Assembly (NCBI GenBank): GCA_002189035.1
Contig: CM007990.1
Coordinates: 1,612,001-1,676,000, forward strand
Source of the DNA: Utricularia gibba
Lineage: Eukaryota; Streptophyta; Magnoliopsida; Lamiales; Lentibulariaceae
Reading direction: 5' to 3'
DNA: 64,000 bases
Positions 50,160 through 62,807 of this stretch are shown here, piece by piece. The first letter of the stretch is position 1. Each line of letters starts with the position of its first letter. The notes below the pieces were generated by a model. It ran no database searches. It saw only the letters and a program-made list of their open reading frames with translations, and was not told the DNA's origin. A program made the translations under genes and the position numbers.

Positions 50160-52611
50160 TCATTTGCCCCCAAAATAATATTCCAGAAGCCATCCCCCAA
50201 TGATGTTGGATTCTGTCTCCCTCTGCGCCACCAGCCAATCTGGATCGTGCGGCGAGGGTGGAATCAAATCCAAGCAATGAGAACCTACAATGGCATCATA
50301 CACCAGATAGCAAAACTTGGAACAAAAATAATTCATGGTGTAAATGTAACAATTCATCCTCTTTTTATACAATATAGTTCGTTTAAGATAATCAATCTTC
50401 ATGGTTTTATATTCTTTATTTTTGGAAGAAATTATTCATGTAAAATTAGAAAAAATCCCACCATATGAAGAATATAATTGAATCTCATATAACTTACTAA
50501 TGAAGTAGAAGTATAATTTACGTAAAATCATGAAAATTAGATACTAAAACATACAATATCATGTAAGCAAATTATTGGTTGTTACAATAGAGATCCAAAT
50601 CAATTACTTTTATTATATGTTTCTTTTTTCTTTATACATCTTACCTTCCTTTGTAGGAAGAGCAACAATGGTTTTTGATATATCTTCAAGAACCCTACAA
50701 AAGAAAACGAAATGAATTATATTCTTGAAGACTGAAATCAGGCCATGATCTTGCATACCCTCCACTGCTGTAAGGATCCCGAAGTCCGTTGGAGAAGATG
50801 ATGTTACTTCCGAACTTGGCGAGGACCCTTTTGATGTCCTGAGGGATGAAAGAATCCAGTAAACGCTGGAGTTGTAACACATGACTGAGAAACAAATCTG
50901 GCTTACGAATCCGCCGTAGTATGTTGTGATCCAGTGTGGGCGAGGAACCACTCCGTAGGCGTCAATACACTCTTTTATGGTTTCTTTCAAACTGAAGGGC
51001 GGCGATGCAAACATCGTGTGGTTTCCATTTCCGATCGGCATCACCATTTCACTGCAAGACTGCAAAACGAGAGACATAAAAAAGTTGATAGTTTGCAACT
51101 ATTGAAATTAAAGATCTAATAGGTTGGCACAAATATACTTGAAATCTAAATATATAATATATTAGAAAGTTGATAGTTTATAATCTTTAATATATTTATT
51201 ATTTTAATTTCATTTTTCGATGTTACATTGTTGTTCTAATGGCAACAAATAGTTTATGAGAAATAGAAAGCTTACTTGCCATCCCCAACCCAAGTCAGTT
51301 TCACTCGGGTTGATATCGAAGATGGGTAAGCAGCTAGAAAGGATTCCATCAGCTCTGAGTCCGGCCACAACCCGGTCCACGAAGCTCGCGTTTGCGCCGG
51401 CGCCATCCACGCCCTTGCAGATGGTCTTCACCGATAGATTCGGCGGCGCGTCGTACTGCGCAGCCCCGAGAAGGTTGCCTTCCAAAGCATTCTTCAGATC
51501 GGCCGCAGTTTGCAACGGGCTGAAACAAGTAGAAGATGACCAACCTACAATAAAGTAGCAACTTCCAATGCACAAATTCCATTACGTGCATGTGTTGAAC
51601 TTCTGGGTTAGAAGCGCCAGACCAGTCGGTGTGGATGCAATTCTGTCTATTTCACCCACGATTCCTTTATACTGTGGTAGCAACTTGAACTTGCATCCTG
51701 AATTAAAAAAAATATTCATTTATATGCATATATAATTCCAAAAATAAATATAAATACTGCCTTAAAATCTTTAGAGGCAACGTCGTAGTACGCATCCTGG
51801 GGAGTAAGACCTTCGAAGTAAAGAATGGGGGCTGAGGAGGCGAGAGCCCCCAAGGCAATGTGGGGATATTTCAATCTAAACCAGGAAGCCAACACTGAGA
51901 AAGAGAATCAGCATTCAACAAAATAATCATTTGAGAATTTAATGTAGTTTTAAATACGGACTTCCTCCATAGGATCCACCGGAAACGATGACCGGAGATT
52001 TCTCAGCGGAAAAAGTTCTCTTTATATGCAACAGTATCTGTGCGTAGTCAGCCAGGGCTTGAGCAGAACTGAAGTATCCACGGCCAGTTTTATTCGCGAG
52101 AGAAGCCTCCATGCTTCCGTATGGATTAGATTCTCCATAGAACCGATGCTGACAAAGGCGGTGCAAGATTATATGGTTTTTAGAATACATAATATTCGAT
52201 AATGGGAGGAGTTAAACCAGGAACCTCCATGAAAACAATGAGGGCTCTGTAGCGTTGTGCGATCGGGGTGAGACTGTGGACGATGAAGAGCTGCTGGTTC
52301 AGGGGCGCTTCGGCTCCGAGATAAGCGATAATCGGAAAGTCCGGGCCGCCCCAGAAAGAGGAATTCACTGCGTATGTCTGCCGGAAAACTTCGTAGCTTC
52401 CGGGTGCGTAGTTGAAGTGATCGATGGTTTGGTTGTAATGATAGAATGTGAAGCTCCTGGAATAGAAATCGAGGGAATGCTTGTAAGGGTTCCTGTAGAA
52501 GGTTTGTCTGCCATGGAGTACGGAATGCTTGGTGATTTTGGTGGGGAGTGACGAGGAATGGTGAACAGAAACAAGTAGGAGGATGAGAAGATACGATAAA
52601 GTGGGTGCCAT
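50160..52611 (-). CDS. Serine carboxypeptidase S28, lysosomal Pro-X carboxypeptidase-like, copy B (one frameshift)
   Basis: Nine exons mirror copy A almost base for base in length: 52611-52225, 52148-51962, 51894-51761, 51697-51586, 51519-51276, 51059-50907, 50838-50759, 50694-50645, 50284-50160. The start [12 protein letters not shown] is a signal peptide; it was chosen because exon 1 then equals copy A (129 codons), although the frame is open upstream. The triad is kept: [21 protein letters not shown]. Exon 4 has one base fewer than copy A: a run of three C (plus strand, 51655-51657) makes a TAG two codons later. One more base in the run restores frame. The end of exon 3 uses either a GC donor or a GT donor three bases further. 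The rest is intact, so the gene may be functional if the break is an error. Confidence 0.87.
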
Positions 52612-54639
52612 TTTCCGATTGACATGAAGCATTTTCCGCAGTGGCTTATCATGCCACACCAAAGAGCCACTTCGGTTGACTGCTTCTTTAATGACGAAGA
52701 ACCTTGTGACCGAATTTGTGTGCATCTGTAGAAAAGTGGCTTCTAGCACAACACATAGCATGCCCGAGTGTCGGGCTGCATCATCACTTTTATTATATAC
52801 TTCAGAGCATGGGCTCTATCACTCCGTTGACATCACAGCACAATTCCACGCCCAATATAAATGCTTTTATTGTTGTGATCGGTTTCATATAACCAATGGT
52901 TTATAAACCATGGTTCTGTATCAAATTCGATTTTGTTTTTTATTTGAAACGGGAATCATAAACCTTGAACTATGTGTAAATTGAAACCAAATTACATAGT
53001 TTTGTTTCGAAACTGAAACTGAATCGTATGGTTTCGATTCTAACCATAATATTAAGAATTAAAAATTAATTTAAAAATAAAAATTCTATTTTCAAATACC
53101 CACAACAACATCTATTATGGGTGTTTGGAAACACTCCCAAATATGCCAAATTTTTCACGCACCTACTTGTGCATATTTGATAATTACAATGTTTTTCAAA
53201 ATTTTTATCAAGTATTCGTAACAATTATTATGAGTGTTTAAAAATTTTCCAAAAATGTAGACTTTTTTCATTTATCCACAAGAATATTTTTTAATAGTTT
53301 TTTTCAGGCATCCGTAATAGTTCATGTACGTTCCTCAAATTTAAACCTTTGATTTCATTGGTTTCAAAGGGGTTGGAACCGCAGTTTCTCATTTCAAAAG
53401 TAACGAATCAATCCTAAAACCAGAGGTCTTTTATTAAAGTATCTACTGTACTAATCTCTTTCATACATTAAGATTATTTGTTTCAACATAAAATGGGTAT
53501 TTTTATCACATAGTTAAATTACAGTAGGTATTTTTCAAATTAACTCCTAGAATCAGATGTCGAGAATGGCATCAACAAGAAGCCGACCCCTAGTCTTAGG
53601 AATTGATGCAACCAACTTTACTGATTATCTTATGATGAAATGGTTTTCTAAATAAATGAAAAAGAGTAGTTCCATGAACCTGCCACTGCTGTCAGCTTGT
53701 TTATTTAGCTTAATGATTAGGTTACGGCTTGTAGAGCAAAGCTTGATCAGAGAGTCGGAACACGATAACAGTTCCTACTTGACCGGCCGGCCGGCATTAA
53801 CCTTCCATTAATTGGTAATTAATGAGACGACTAACAACTAAAAATGAACCACCACCTACCCCACGTGGATGGGCTTCAGCCCAGGATCACAATCCACCTA
53901 ATGCAGAGAGTTTGTTGTGTGGCCCAGTTACAAGTCCATGCATCGTGTGACAACACACAAACAGACTTGACGGAAAGAAGGGCCTCAAGGCAAAATGAAA
54001 ATTAGCAATATTATGCCAATAAAATTGCAATAAAAATATATCAAGTTTTAGTTATTATAGATACTTGAATTCTCAAGTTTCAAAATTACAAAAAAAAACT
54101 TCAAATTATTAAAATTTTACAACATAAATCCAAACACCTTTTAAAATTTTTTAAAAATAAACTAGTTTATAGGCAATGTGAACCGGCTCTAGTTTCAAAT
54201 CTAATGCATTTGCATCTAGGGTTCAGCAAATCAAATGATACACTTATTAAGCTTACATCGTATTTGCATTTTTTATGATTTAAAATAATGATAGTTATAT
54301 GGCATTCATGTTCATATTTCATACGATACACTATTATAATGGTGTTATGGTCAAAACTAATTGTGGTTAAATATATAATTTTATAAATTTGAAAGTAAAT
54401 TATTTACAAAAACAAACTGAGGAATTTATGACGTAATTTTGAAACGTACGAGTTAAATTATTTATAATGGCTATAATTTAGAGTGACATCGGCAAACTCC
54501 ACAGATTATGCCACTCAGTAATGTTTCAATATGAAAATTTTTGCCCCATTTCAACATTATGAACTGTAAATGTCATATTATTCTAATTTAGGTGGTCCGC
54601 TCCGCTGCCAGGGAAGAAGATGTGCATCCAAGGCCGGTC

Positions 54640-54707
54640 AATGATCGATCATTAACGCGGTTGAACTACGCACTTTGACTTCCATGTTCACTGTCGTGGG
54701 TCCCACG
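54640..54707. promoter_or_regulatory. Pair of perfect palindromes in intergenic DNA
   Basis: AATGATCGATCATT (54640-54653) and CGTGGGTCCCACG (54695-54707) are both perfect palindromes. The second contains GGTCCCAC, matching the class I TCP binding consensus GGNCCCAC. They lie in a less AT-rich island far from any recognised gene, so a regulatory role is only a guess. Confidence 0.3.
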
Positions 54708-57700
54708 TCCACCCCCCTCCCTACCTCCCTCCATAATTCAATCTCGCTGAGCCCTTGGATTAATGAACGCATCCTGGCAATTTATTAGCGTTGAGATTAT
54801 GCAAAACAGAGTTTAATGAAAGCTTTTATTTTCTTTGTGTAAAAAAATCAACTAATTATGACAAGGAAGTCTACCTAACCTAAGGAGTAAGGATCCCATC
54901 CAGCCAAGATGGCATGGACAGACTAGGCTCTAGAGCTTGGTGAGGACCAGAGGTGTCAATTTATCATTCCATTAAAAAAAAATATAGGAATTAATTGATA
55001 AAAACATGCGTTGTGTAAGAAGCAAGAATCGAATAAATCCTTACCGGTCCCTCCCTCCCACTCCCCGCGACAACCCAAAGTCGTGGTAGGCCTTCTTTCT
55101 TCCACCCGTTCCTTTACGGATTAAAAACTAGTTTAGTTGGTGCCCAAAATAATGTTAGGGTTAGTGCAGGGAGCCATACATGCAGGGAACTTTGGCTCAC
55201 TCAAAAAAAATGAACATTTGTACAATTCATCACACATAGTAAATTAGAGTATCTCCAATAGTTTCAAAAAATTTAGAGTGCTATGTCAATTTTATTATAT
55301 TTTTAAAAATCTAATTACTAAATTTCTATTTTATTCACAATCATTTCCTTAACACAAATCATTTACAGAAATATGAAATGTCATATTTTTTGTGTACATT
55401 TTAATGAATTTTCATAATGAAAATGAAAATTCTATTTAGTGTAAATAAAAAAACAAAACTATATACATACAATAATTTTTGAAAATCTAATAAATAAAAT
55501 GAAAGTACCACATAAACTTTTGTGGAAACCGTTGGAGATGCTGTTAACATTTTTATATTACGGATAACTACTTTTATTATACAATGAAAGGGGGGTGTCC
55601 ATATTTCTAATTAACCCAAACTGCACTCCCAAGAAAAAAGTCAAGACTTACACGTTTTTTAGTTCTTGATTGATTCAATTTAGGTACTGTTTCATATTTT
55701 CTCTTAAAAGTTGACATTTAGTTCAAGAATATTTCAATGCATAATTATTAATTATCATGTATCAATGTTAATTTATACGTTACATAATCTAGATTTATAT
55801 ATTTTTTGATTTATTTGAGTTTAATGATGATGGAGTTGATCTGAATTGATGTTAGTAAACAACAATATCTTTTAATCTTTAATACTATAGTATATTGTTT
55901 AATGCAATATGCAATTAATGGTTGAGGAAGTGCTCTTCATTTATCTCAAACTTTATTCTTATGCTATAAAAGTGATACACCATAAAATTATGTAGTTTCG
56001 AGAAAGTTTGATGTTAGAGTTTTAAATATAATATTTACAAAGATTATCAAAAAGATCAAAAATAAAGGTAGTGTTTAGTGGGTTGTTTAATGGTGAATTT
56101 AAGATATGTTTTATTTAACATATATATTTGTTAAGAAATTTTAAATTAAACCAAGCGGTTTAATATAATTAAAATTACATACATAGTTTTATTCAAAAAC
56201 TAAGGGGTTATATTATTGAATATTGTTTCAATAAAAAATTTTAAAAAATAAAATAAAATGCAAGTAATACGAATATTGATCACATAAAGTTGATTTCAAG
56301 ATAAAAATATAATTCAAAATCGAATATATATTATCATGATTTTGTAAATGTAAATTATAAAAATAAACATAAATGGTGAATTTTAAGTAAGAGCCCTATT
56401 GTTGGGATTAAAATTCTTTCTAATTATGTTCACGCTAACTTCACCCTTTTCCATTTATTTCAAATAATCGGTTATAAGAATAAAAAATTATCTATATTAT
56501 CTTATATTCTTTTGCGAGGAAGCAAAGAATTACATCATGTTACTCTCATTTGGGCAATTGAAAAAAAAGGTCTTCCCATCGATTACTTTAGCTATTAAAT
56601 TGCACATATGTATTTAAGTGTTGTCATGATTCAAATACAAGATCACTATCTATCTTTTGTATTAAGGTATAATCATAAATAAAACATTGTTTCTCTCAAA
56701 CCAAAAAGATAGAAGTCATTGTTTTTTACTTTACTCATCAAAACTAGTAAGGAGTTATAATTGCTTATGAATTTGGACCATAGATCGTTACAGAAAACTG
56801 CTAAGTTGTACTCAAGGACGTGTGAAACTCAATTGAATCTTTCAGTTACGAAACATACAAGCAAAAGTCTTCCAATATTTCTTTCACTTCTAAATAAATG
56901 GAAAATCAATTATTTAAAATCACAATCAAAACATCTTTTCATTACAAAATATAACACATCTAAATCCATATGCCAAACATATTCTAAATTTAAAATCATA
57001 AAATACATTTTATGTTAAACGATATTATCAAAATCTTAAATTACTTGCCAACTACAACCTTAGTGTTACATATCCGATTTGAAAACCTAGGCACTATGGC
57101 TTGAAATTCATTTAGACTATGCTTGATTTTGTTCCTTCAATTACATTTTAAGAAATAAATCTTATTTCTAAAGTGTAAAAATAATTAGTCTTTGGTAAAA
57201 TAATTGAAAGTAAAATATTTAATTTTAAGTGTATATTTTATGTTAATTACTAATTTACCCTCAATTATTGCATAAACGTGTTCATTGTTAATGTGGTTTC
57301 TTCTTCTTTTTTTTTTAATTGGACAAATTATTTATATTTGTCAACTCATTAAAACTAGTGTCATACCTGGATAAAAAGTCCACATGCAAATAATCATCTT
57401 TATTTCATGTGTTTAATTTAGAGGAAATATGTCCATGTGTTCTTGGACATACTTTAAAAAATGCTAGCTCTAGTGCATGATGATACAAGTGTCCCTAAAA
57501 CTATTTTCAATCTTTCAGACTTCTTGCACAATGTATCACTTCAAAGCTTATGGTAGGTAAGTTTTCTATTTGGGTTCCAATATCATTTTGTTCTTTGGTA
57601 AATTTATCAACAACCCTTTGAAGAGGCATGTTAAATACAGCAACCAAAAATGAAATTTTGAAACAATGATGACGCATGCAACTGGATAAGGAGAAGCTCC

Positions 57701-58144
57701 AATGCACCACGTTCGTGAAGAAGAAGAAAAAAATATAAAGGTAGGTGGGGGCGGTGGGTAAAGTGAAAATGAGTAATAATTGATTTTTTTAATTAAGTAA
57801 ATATGAATTATTTTATAATTTTTTTACGAAAACCAGCAAAACTATATTTTTTTCCCTACTTGTATACTAGATGCCGTATAACATTAAATCTAAATAAATT
57901 ATACCAATGTATCAAATATTAACTATTTTTAAACATTTAAATTACGTTTATATAAATCAAAGATAAAATTATAACCACATCAACTAAAGTTCCTATACAT
58001 CTTTAGTTTGGTGGGGGCAAAAAGATGATAGAAAAAAAAAATACTTCTTTTGTTAGCTTTAGTATCTCAAAAGACGGCAACAGCACAACAAAAGTTGGTG
58101 ATTCTTGTCTGGAAAAAAAAGGGTTGGGATTCATATTATACAAA

Positions 58145-58458
58145 ACGTGGGTGCAGGCGCGTCATTAATATAGATACGAGTGCACAAATATGGATACGGT
58201 AAATTTAAAATAATTCTATTAGAATAATATATTTAATTATCATTTATTATTTTATAACTAATAAATTAGATTAATTAAAAGTCAATCCTAAAATTGTCAA
58301 ATACACTACAAAAAGTATTATTAAAAAAGAGTACCAATCCAATCATCAAAAAGGATAAAACTAAACGATGGATGATGATCAATAAAGTCGTAAAAATGAT
58401 TTAATATTTTTAATTTTTAATAACAACATTATATTGGGACGTACCTGCACACCCACGT
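58145..58458. mobile_element. MITE-like element with imperfect terminal inverted repeats
   Basis: The left end ACGTGGGTGCAGGCGCGTC and the reverse complement of the right end, ACGTGGGTGTGCAGGTACGTC, agree apart from a 2-base indel and two substitutions. They enclose about 310 bp of AT-rich, non-coding sequence. No target-site duplication is evident at these limits. Superfamily is not assigned. Confidence 0.4.
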
Positions 58459-58479
58459 ATCGGGTACGCACCCGATACG
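58456..58479. repeat. Perfect 10-bp inverted repeat with 4-base loop
   Basis: CGTATCGGGT and ACCCGATACG flank ACGC. The stem is GC-richer than its surroundings and overlaps the right end of the MITE-like element by three bases. Confidence 0.85.
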
Positions 58480-59424
58480 CCCAAAACACAAGTACGAGTG
58501 ATATGCAGGAAACGGAATGAAGAGCGCATAGTAAGATGCGTCTACTCCAGAAACAACACCCGACCCTCGAGAATTAATACGTTGAGAGAGTGGGATATTT
58601 GGTGGGTCTGCTCGAAAAAAGAAACAGCTCTGCTAGCGACTTCTTTCCAAATTCAAATCCTTTCATGTTCTCCATCACATCACGTGCTAGCGACTCAGCA
58701 GCAGCACACCAGCTCCCGCGCTGGCATGGCATGGCATGGGAGTTGGATGATTGATAAATGAAAAATTTAAAATGTTATAAAATTTTAATTTCACGTAATA
58801 ATATTATTTATTTTTAAATTAAAATTACTAAAAACTATGTGTTATCAATAATTGATTGACAGTAATACCTGCCCTCAAAGTTATCCCAAGAAAGGCATAT
58901 AGCAGCCATGCGTGGAGTAGAAGCTCACCTTGCCACGCCAATTAAGACAAAGGCATTATTTGTCGTCCTGTTTAGTTAACGAATACATTATTTAAAAAAT
59001 ATATTGAAAATAGGCATTTTTTTGAAGCAATTTTTTTTGAATAAATATGAAAAAAGAAAAGAAATGATCAAACAATAGAGTATGTAGGGGACGGCGTAGC
59101 AGATCAACTGCCAGTGGAGACGGGTTCCGAGTTTTTGAGCGGAGGAATTAAATGGAAATATTGGTACAACATGGGATCCGTGGCGTACAATCCCGGGAAG
59201 GCCGCATTTACAAGTGCCAAGTAAACTGCTGCCGGATTTCAATTCAGACTGGGTATCATCCATCCTCCGCCGTTGCTCCTCGCGGGACTATTGACTTTTC
59301 ATTCTTTTCGTGTGTATGCAAGGCATAGATACAGGGGCGGTTCATAGTTGTTTTCGGGGACATACTCTTGGTAATCTGTTTGTTGGAATCAAAGCGGAGG
59401 AGAAAGACAGGTGTTCACTCAGAG

Positions 59425-62234
59425 ATGCTGCCGGCGGCGATTTGGGTTGTTGTACCGTTTCTGTTTACGATAGCGCCGGCGGCAGCGGTGGGTCTTGGAG
59501 GGGAGAGATTGACTTTTAATCTAGAAAGGGTAGACACCATGGAATGGAGCTAAATCAACTCAGAGACATGGACCGTGTTAGACGCGGCAGATTCTTGCAG
59601 CAATCTGCTGGTGTTGTTGAGTTTCCTGTCTCCGGTTCCTATGATCCCTACACTGTCGGGTATGAACAAGTTTTGGGTTGAAACAATATTGCAACTTTTC
59701 CTGCGAATTCGGTGTTACAAATGGATTCGATGGGTTTGCTTTTGTTCTCCTGATGGAACTGATTTCATTGACTTGGTGGACTTTCAATTTCTGGATGAAT
59801 CGCATCCGATGTATCATGTTTTTGATGAGTTATTGCTTGCTCTTTTTTTTTGTTGGAGATTCACTTGATTTTTGCGTTTGAGATCTGTGTAATCTTTGAT
59901 GTGTTTGTGCAATAGATGTTGAAGTGCAGGAATATGTCAAGATCATTGATGATTTTCTTTTATGATTCTTCCTCATCACACCCTTGCCGTTCATACCTTT
60001 CTTTAGTACCCACTCCTGGAATTGATTTATGGGGTTCTTTTTGGAGATATTGAGAACCTTAATGCTTAATGTTGTCTCTAGGCTATACTATACAACAGTT
60101 AACTTGGGGAACCCTCCAAAAGAATTCTACGTACAGATAGATACTGGAAGCGATGTGTTGTGGGTCAATTGTGTTCCCTGTTCTGGGTGTCCAAGATCAA
60201 GTGGACTCCGGGTGAGTTCATCCTGAAAAAGTTGTTTAATTTTCTTCTAATTTGGAAATATGATCGTTGATATGGTTATTGCCAATTAAACAGCTTCAGC
60301 TCGAGTTTTATGATCCCTCGAGCTCATCAACTTCTGGTTCGATTTCGTGTAATGATCAAAGGTGTCTCTCCGGAGCGCAGACAACTGATTCCATTTGTAC
60401 CCAGGGTCGGTGTTCATATGTGTTTCAATATGGTGATGGCAGTGGAACCTCGGGTTATTATGTATCTGACATCCTCAACTTTAATACTGTTGTCGGAAAT
60501 TCATTAACTTCCAATTCTTCAGCTCCTGTTGTTTTTGGGTAAGTTTCACTGCCTGCTGTTAGTAATTCAAGCTTACTTTTTATTATGTTCTATCCTGAAC
60601 TATCAACCACGTTTCCTTCTCATTTTAGATGTAGCACTGCAGAGACAGGAGACCTCACAAAGTCTGATAGAGCAGTTGATGGTATTTTTGGTTTTGGCCA
60701 GGCGAAACTATCGGTGATTTCTCAGCTTTCATCCCGGGTATCACTCCAAGAGCATTTTCTCATTGCCTGAGTGGTCAAAGTAGCGGCGGGGGGATTTTAG
60801 TTCTTGGCGAGATCGTGGAGCCAAATATAGTTTTCACACCACTCGTGCCCCAACAGTATGTCCTTGTCCTGCTTAAATCATTATGTTAGATGTGCTGCTA
60901 GCCAAATCTTCCTGCTGAGGTGTATGCAAATATTTGAACAGCATGTTCGGGTGAAAAGTTCATGCATAGGTTTTTGAATCTTTTTTATATAAACTCGGAC
61001 CTCCCTTTGCAGGAGATCTTGAATTGATTAATGGGAACTTAAAACTGCTAACATTCATCTAACTGGAGATTATTCTTATTTACTCATGAGGATCTGCTCA
61101 TCTTATTTCTTTAGGCCGCATTACAATGTTGCTCTTGAGGGGGTGTCCGTAAACGGGCAGATGTTAAGTATCGATTCTTCCGTGTTTGTGACATCACAAA
61201 ACCAAGGAACGATCATTGATTCTGGGACAACCTTAGCATATCTACCGCAACAAATTTTTGATCCTTTGTTTAGTGCAGTAAGTGAGAGTGTTCTTATTTT
61301 AGTGATTAAAGTCCTCTAGTTACATCATCAGATATTCGTCTTCCTTTGTGTGTTCTCTGCAGATTTTGGGAAATCTCCCTGAATCAGTTCAAACTACTAG
61401 CCCCAATGGAAACCAGTGCTTTATAACTACTTCCAGGTTCTCATCCCGAGATATATATATACGTATATGTATTTTATGTGTCAAAATTGAACTCTTGTTC
61501 ATTTGATTCTGTAGCCTATCCGACACTTTCCCTTCCATTTCATTTCACTTTGCCGGCGGAGCTGCAATGCAACTGAATGCCCAGGATTATCTTTTGCAGA
61601 GCACTGTTGTATGTTGGCATTCTCATCTTCTGCATTTAATCTTCTTATGCAGTTTTCCGATCCTATGGTTAATTTGGGCTCTCCATTCTTATCTCAATTC
61701 TGTTTTATTTTTTCTCGATGAAGAGTGGAGCTACGATCTGGTGCATGGGATTTCAGCAATCTCAGGGTCAAGCATTCATTATTCTTGGAGGTGTGAGTTT
61801 TATCAGCAAACTGATATTTAATCTCTGCAGCATTTAGTTCTCATTGTTGAACAAGTAATCCTCCGTTTTTCCTTCCTTAGACCTCGTTTTGAAGGACAAG
61901 ATAGTCGTATACGACTTGGAAAGACAGCGCATCGGATGGGCCAATTATGACTGTAAGTTTCCCCAAACAAAAACGCATTCTCTAATCTGTGCAATCTGCA
62001 AAGGATATGGAAGTAGCATTGTCTTTGTTTATAAACCTCGCCTTTCATGGTGGCTCAGGCTCATCGCCGGTGAATGTCTCGACGAGCCGGAATGGGACGG
62101 AGTACGTGAATCCAGAACGACCCACCTCCGGTAGTTCCACCGGCATCCAGCCACCATATCTGGTGACTCCATTCCTGGCTATGGCTCTTCTGTTGATCCA
62201 CTCAGCATTCTTTGATGCTTCCCCATTCTTATGA
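59425..62234 (+). CDS. Pepsin-like (A1) aspartic protease, secreted, A36/A39-like (two frameshifts)
   Basis: Ten exons: 59425-59659, 60082-60211, 60294-60538, 60629-60855, 61115-61277, 61363-61436, 61515-61608, 61724-61790, 61881-61952, 62059-62234. Exon 1 encodes a signal peptide ([20 protein letters not shown]), then a propeptide with [16 protein letters not shown] and [16 protein letters not shown]. The two catalytic Asp are in [10 protein letters not shown] (60140) and [11 protein letters not shown] (61218). The Cys pattern and [14 protein letters not shown] are typical of plant A1 proteases. The C-terminus is hydrophobic ([19 protein letters not shown]), as in GPI-anchored A36/A39, which act at the plasma membrane in pollen. 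The frame breaks at GGG runs in exon 1 (59528-59530) and exon 4 (60736-60738); one more G in each restores family-like sequence. All other exons and phases fit. Confidence 0.88.
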
Positions 62235-62807
62235 TGCACGGGGTAGCAGTATTGGATTCCCCTCATTAACCATTCCATAGGTGAAACGACACTGACCAGC
62301 AGCTGCTGCGGCCCTCTTCTGTTTTACAGAAAGCCTTTTTATTTACTCACAGGATGACTACACCACAGCTCTGTACAAATAGGAAACCATACGAATGAAT
62401 GAAGCATATACACACATCACTTCTGCGATGGCAGGCTGCCGTTCATCTAGAGGATTCTTGACCGTTGGATCTTTTTACGTATATTATTTAGTATTTTGCA
62501 TCATCTTTATGCCCTTTTTCTATTTCCTAGTGTTCGATCATCGATGGTGATGTTTGTCGGTTTTAATTTAATAATAGAAAAAAAAAGAAGGAGTTTAGAC
62601 AGCCGGAGGGGGACACGGGGACTCGCTGCCATAAACCCATTTTGAATTGAAGGATGTTAGGGGGGGATACGGATGAATTTAATTTTGACGAATTAATAAA
62701 TACCACCACTCTAAGATGCCCTTTTGCTCTCATTTTCCAATCCTCTGTTCACGGAATCCTGACGCTGTAAACGGGACATTGCTGGTGAGAGCGGTTCGCC
62801 GACGGAA
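62235..62807. other. Spacer before AXS
   Basis: Holds the 3' flank of the protease gene and the promoter and leader of the AXS gene, with a short A-rich tract near 62576-62590. No other gene is visible. Confidence 0.6.

Larger units (their letters stand above)
52612..59424. other. Largest gene-free stretch of the window
   Basis: About 6.8 kb with no supported gene. It holds less AT-rich islands at about 53700-54000 and 54590-55130 with several palindromes, a MITE-like element at 58145-58458 with a neighbouring hairpin, and a short GGCAT tandem (about 58723-58738). The last 400 bases are probably promoter and 5' leader of the aspartic protease gene. The remainder is AT-rich without recognisable structure. 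Confidence 0.55.

Noticed and set aside
55160-55180. Resemblance to the miR160 target core (CAGGGAGCCA)
   Set aside because: Only about ten bases match, the flanks do not, no gene is present, and no foldback that would make a miR160 precursor is visible.
58988-59263. 91-codon minus-strand frame upstream of the aspartic protease
   Set aside because: Its first 60 residues look slightly coding-like, but there is no family match I can name, no splice partner, and it overlaps the expected promoter region.
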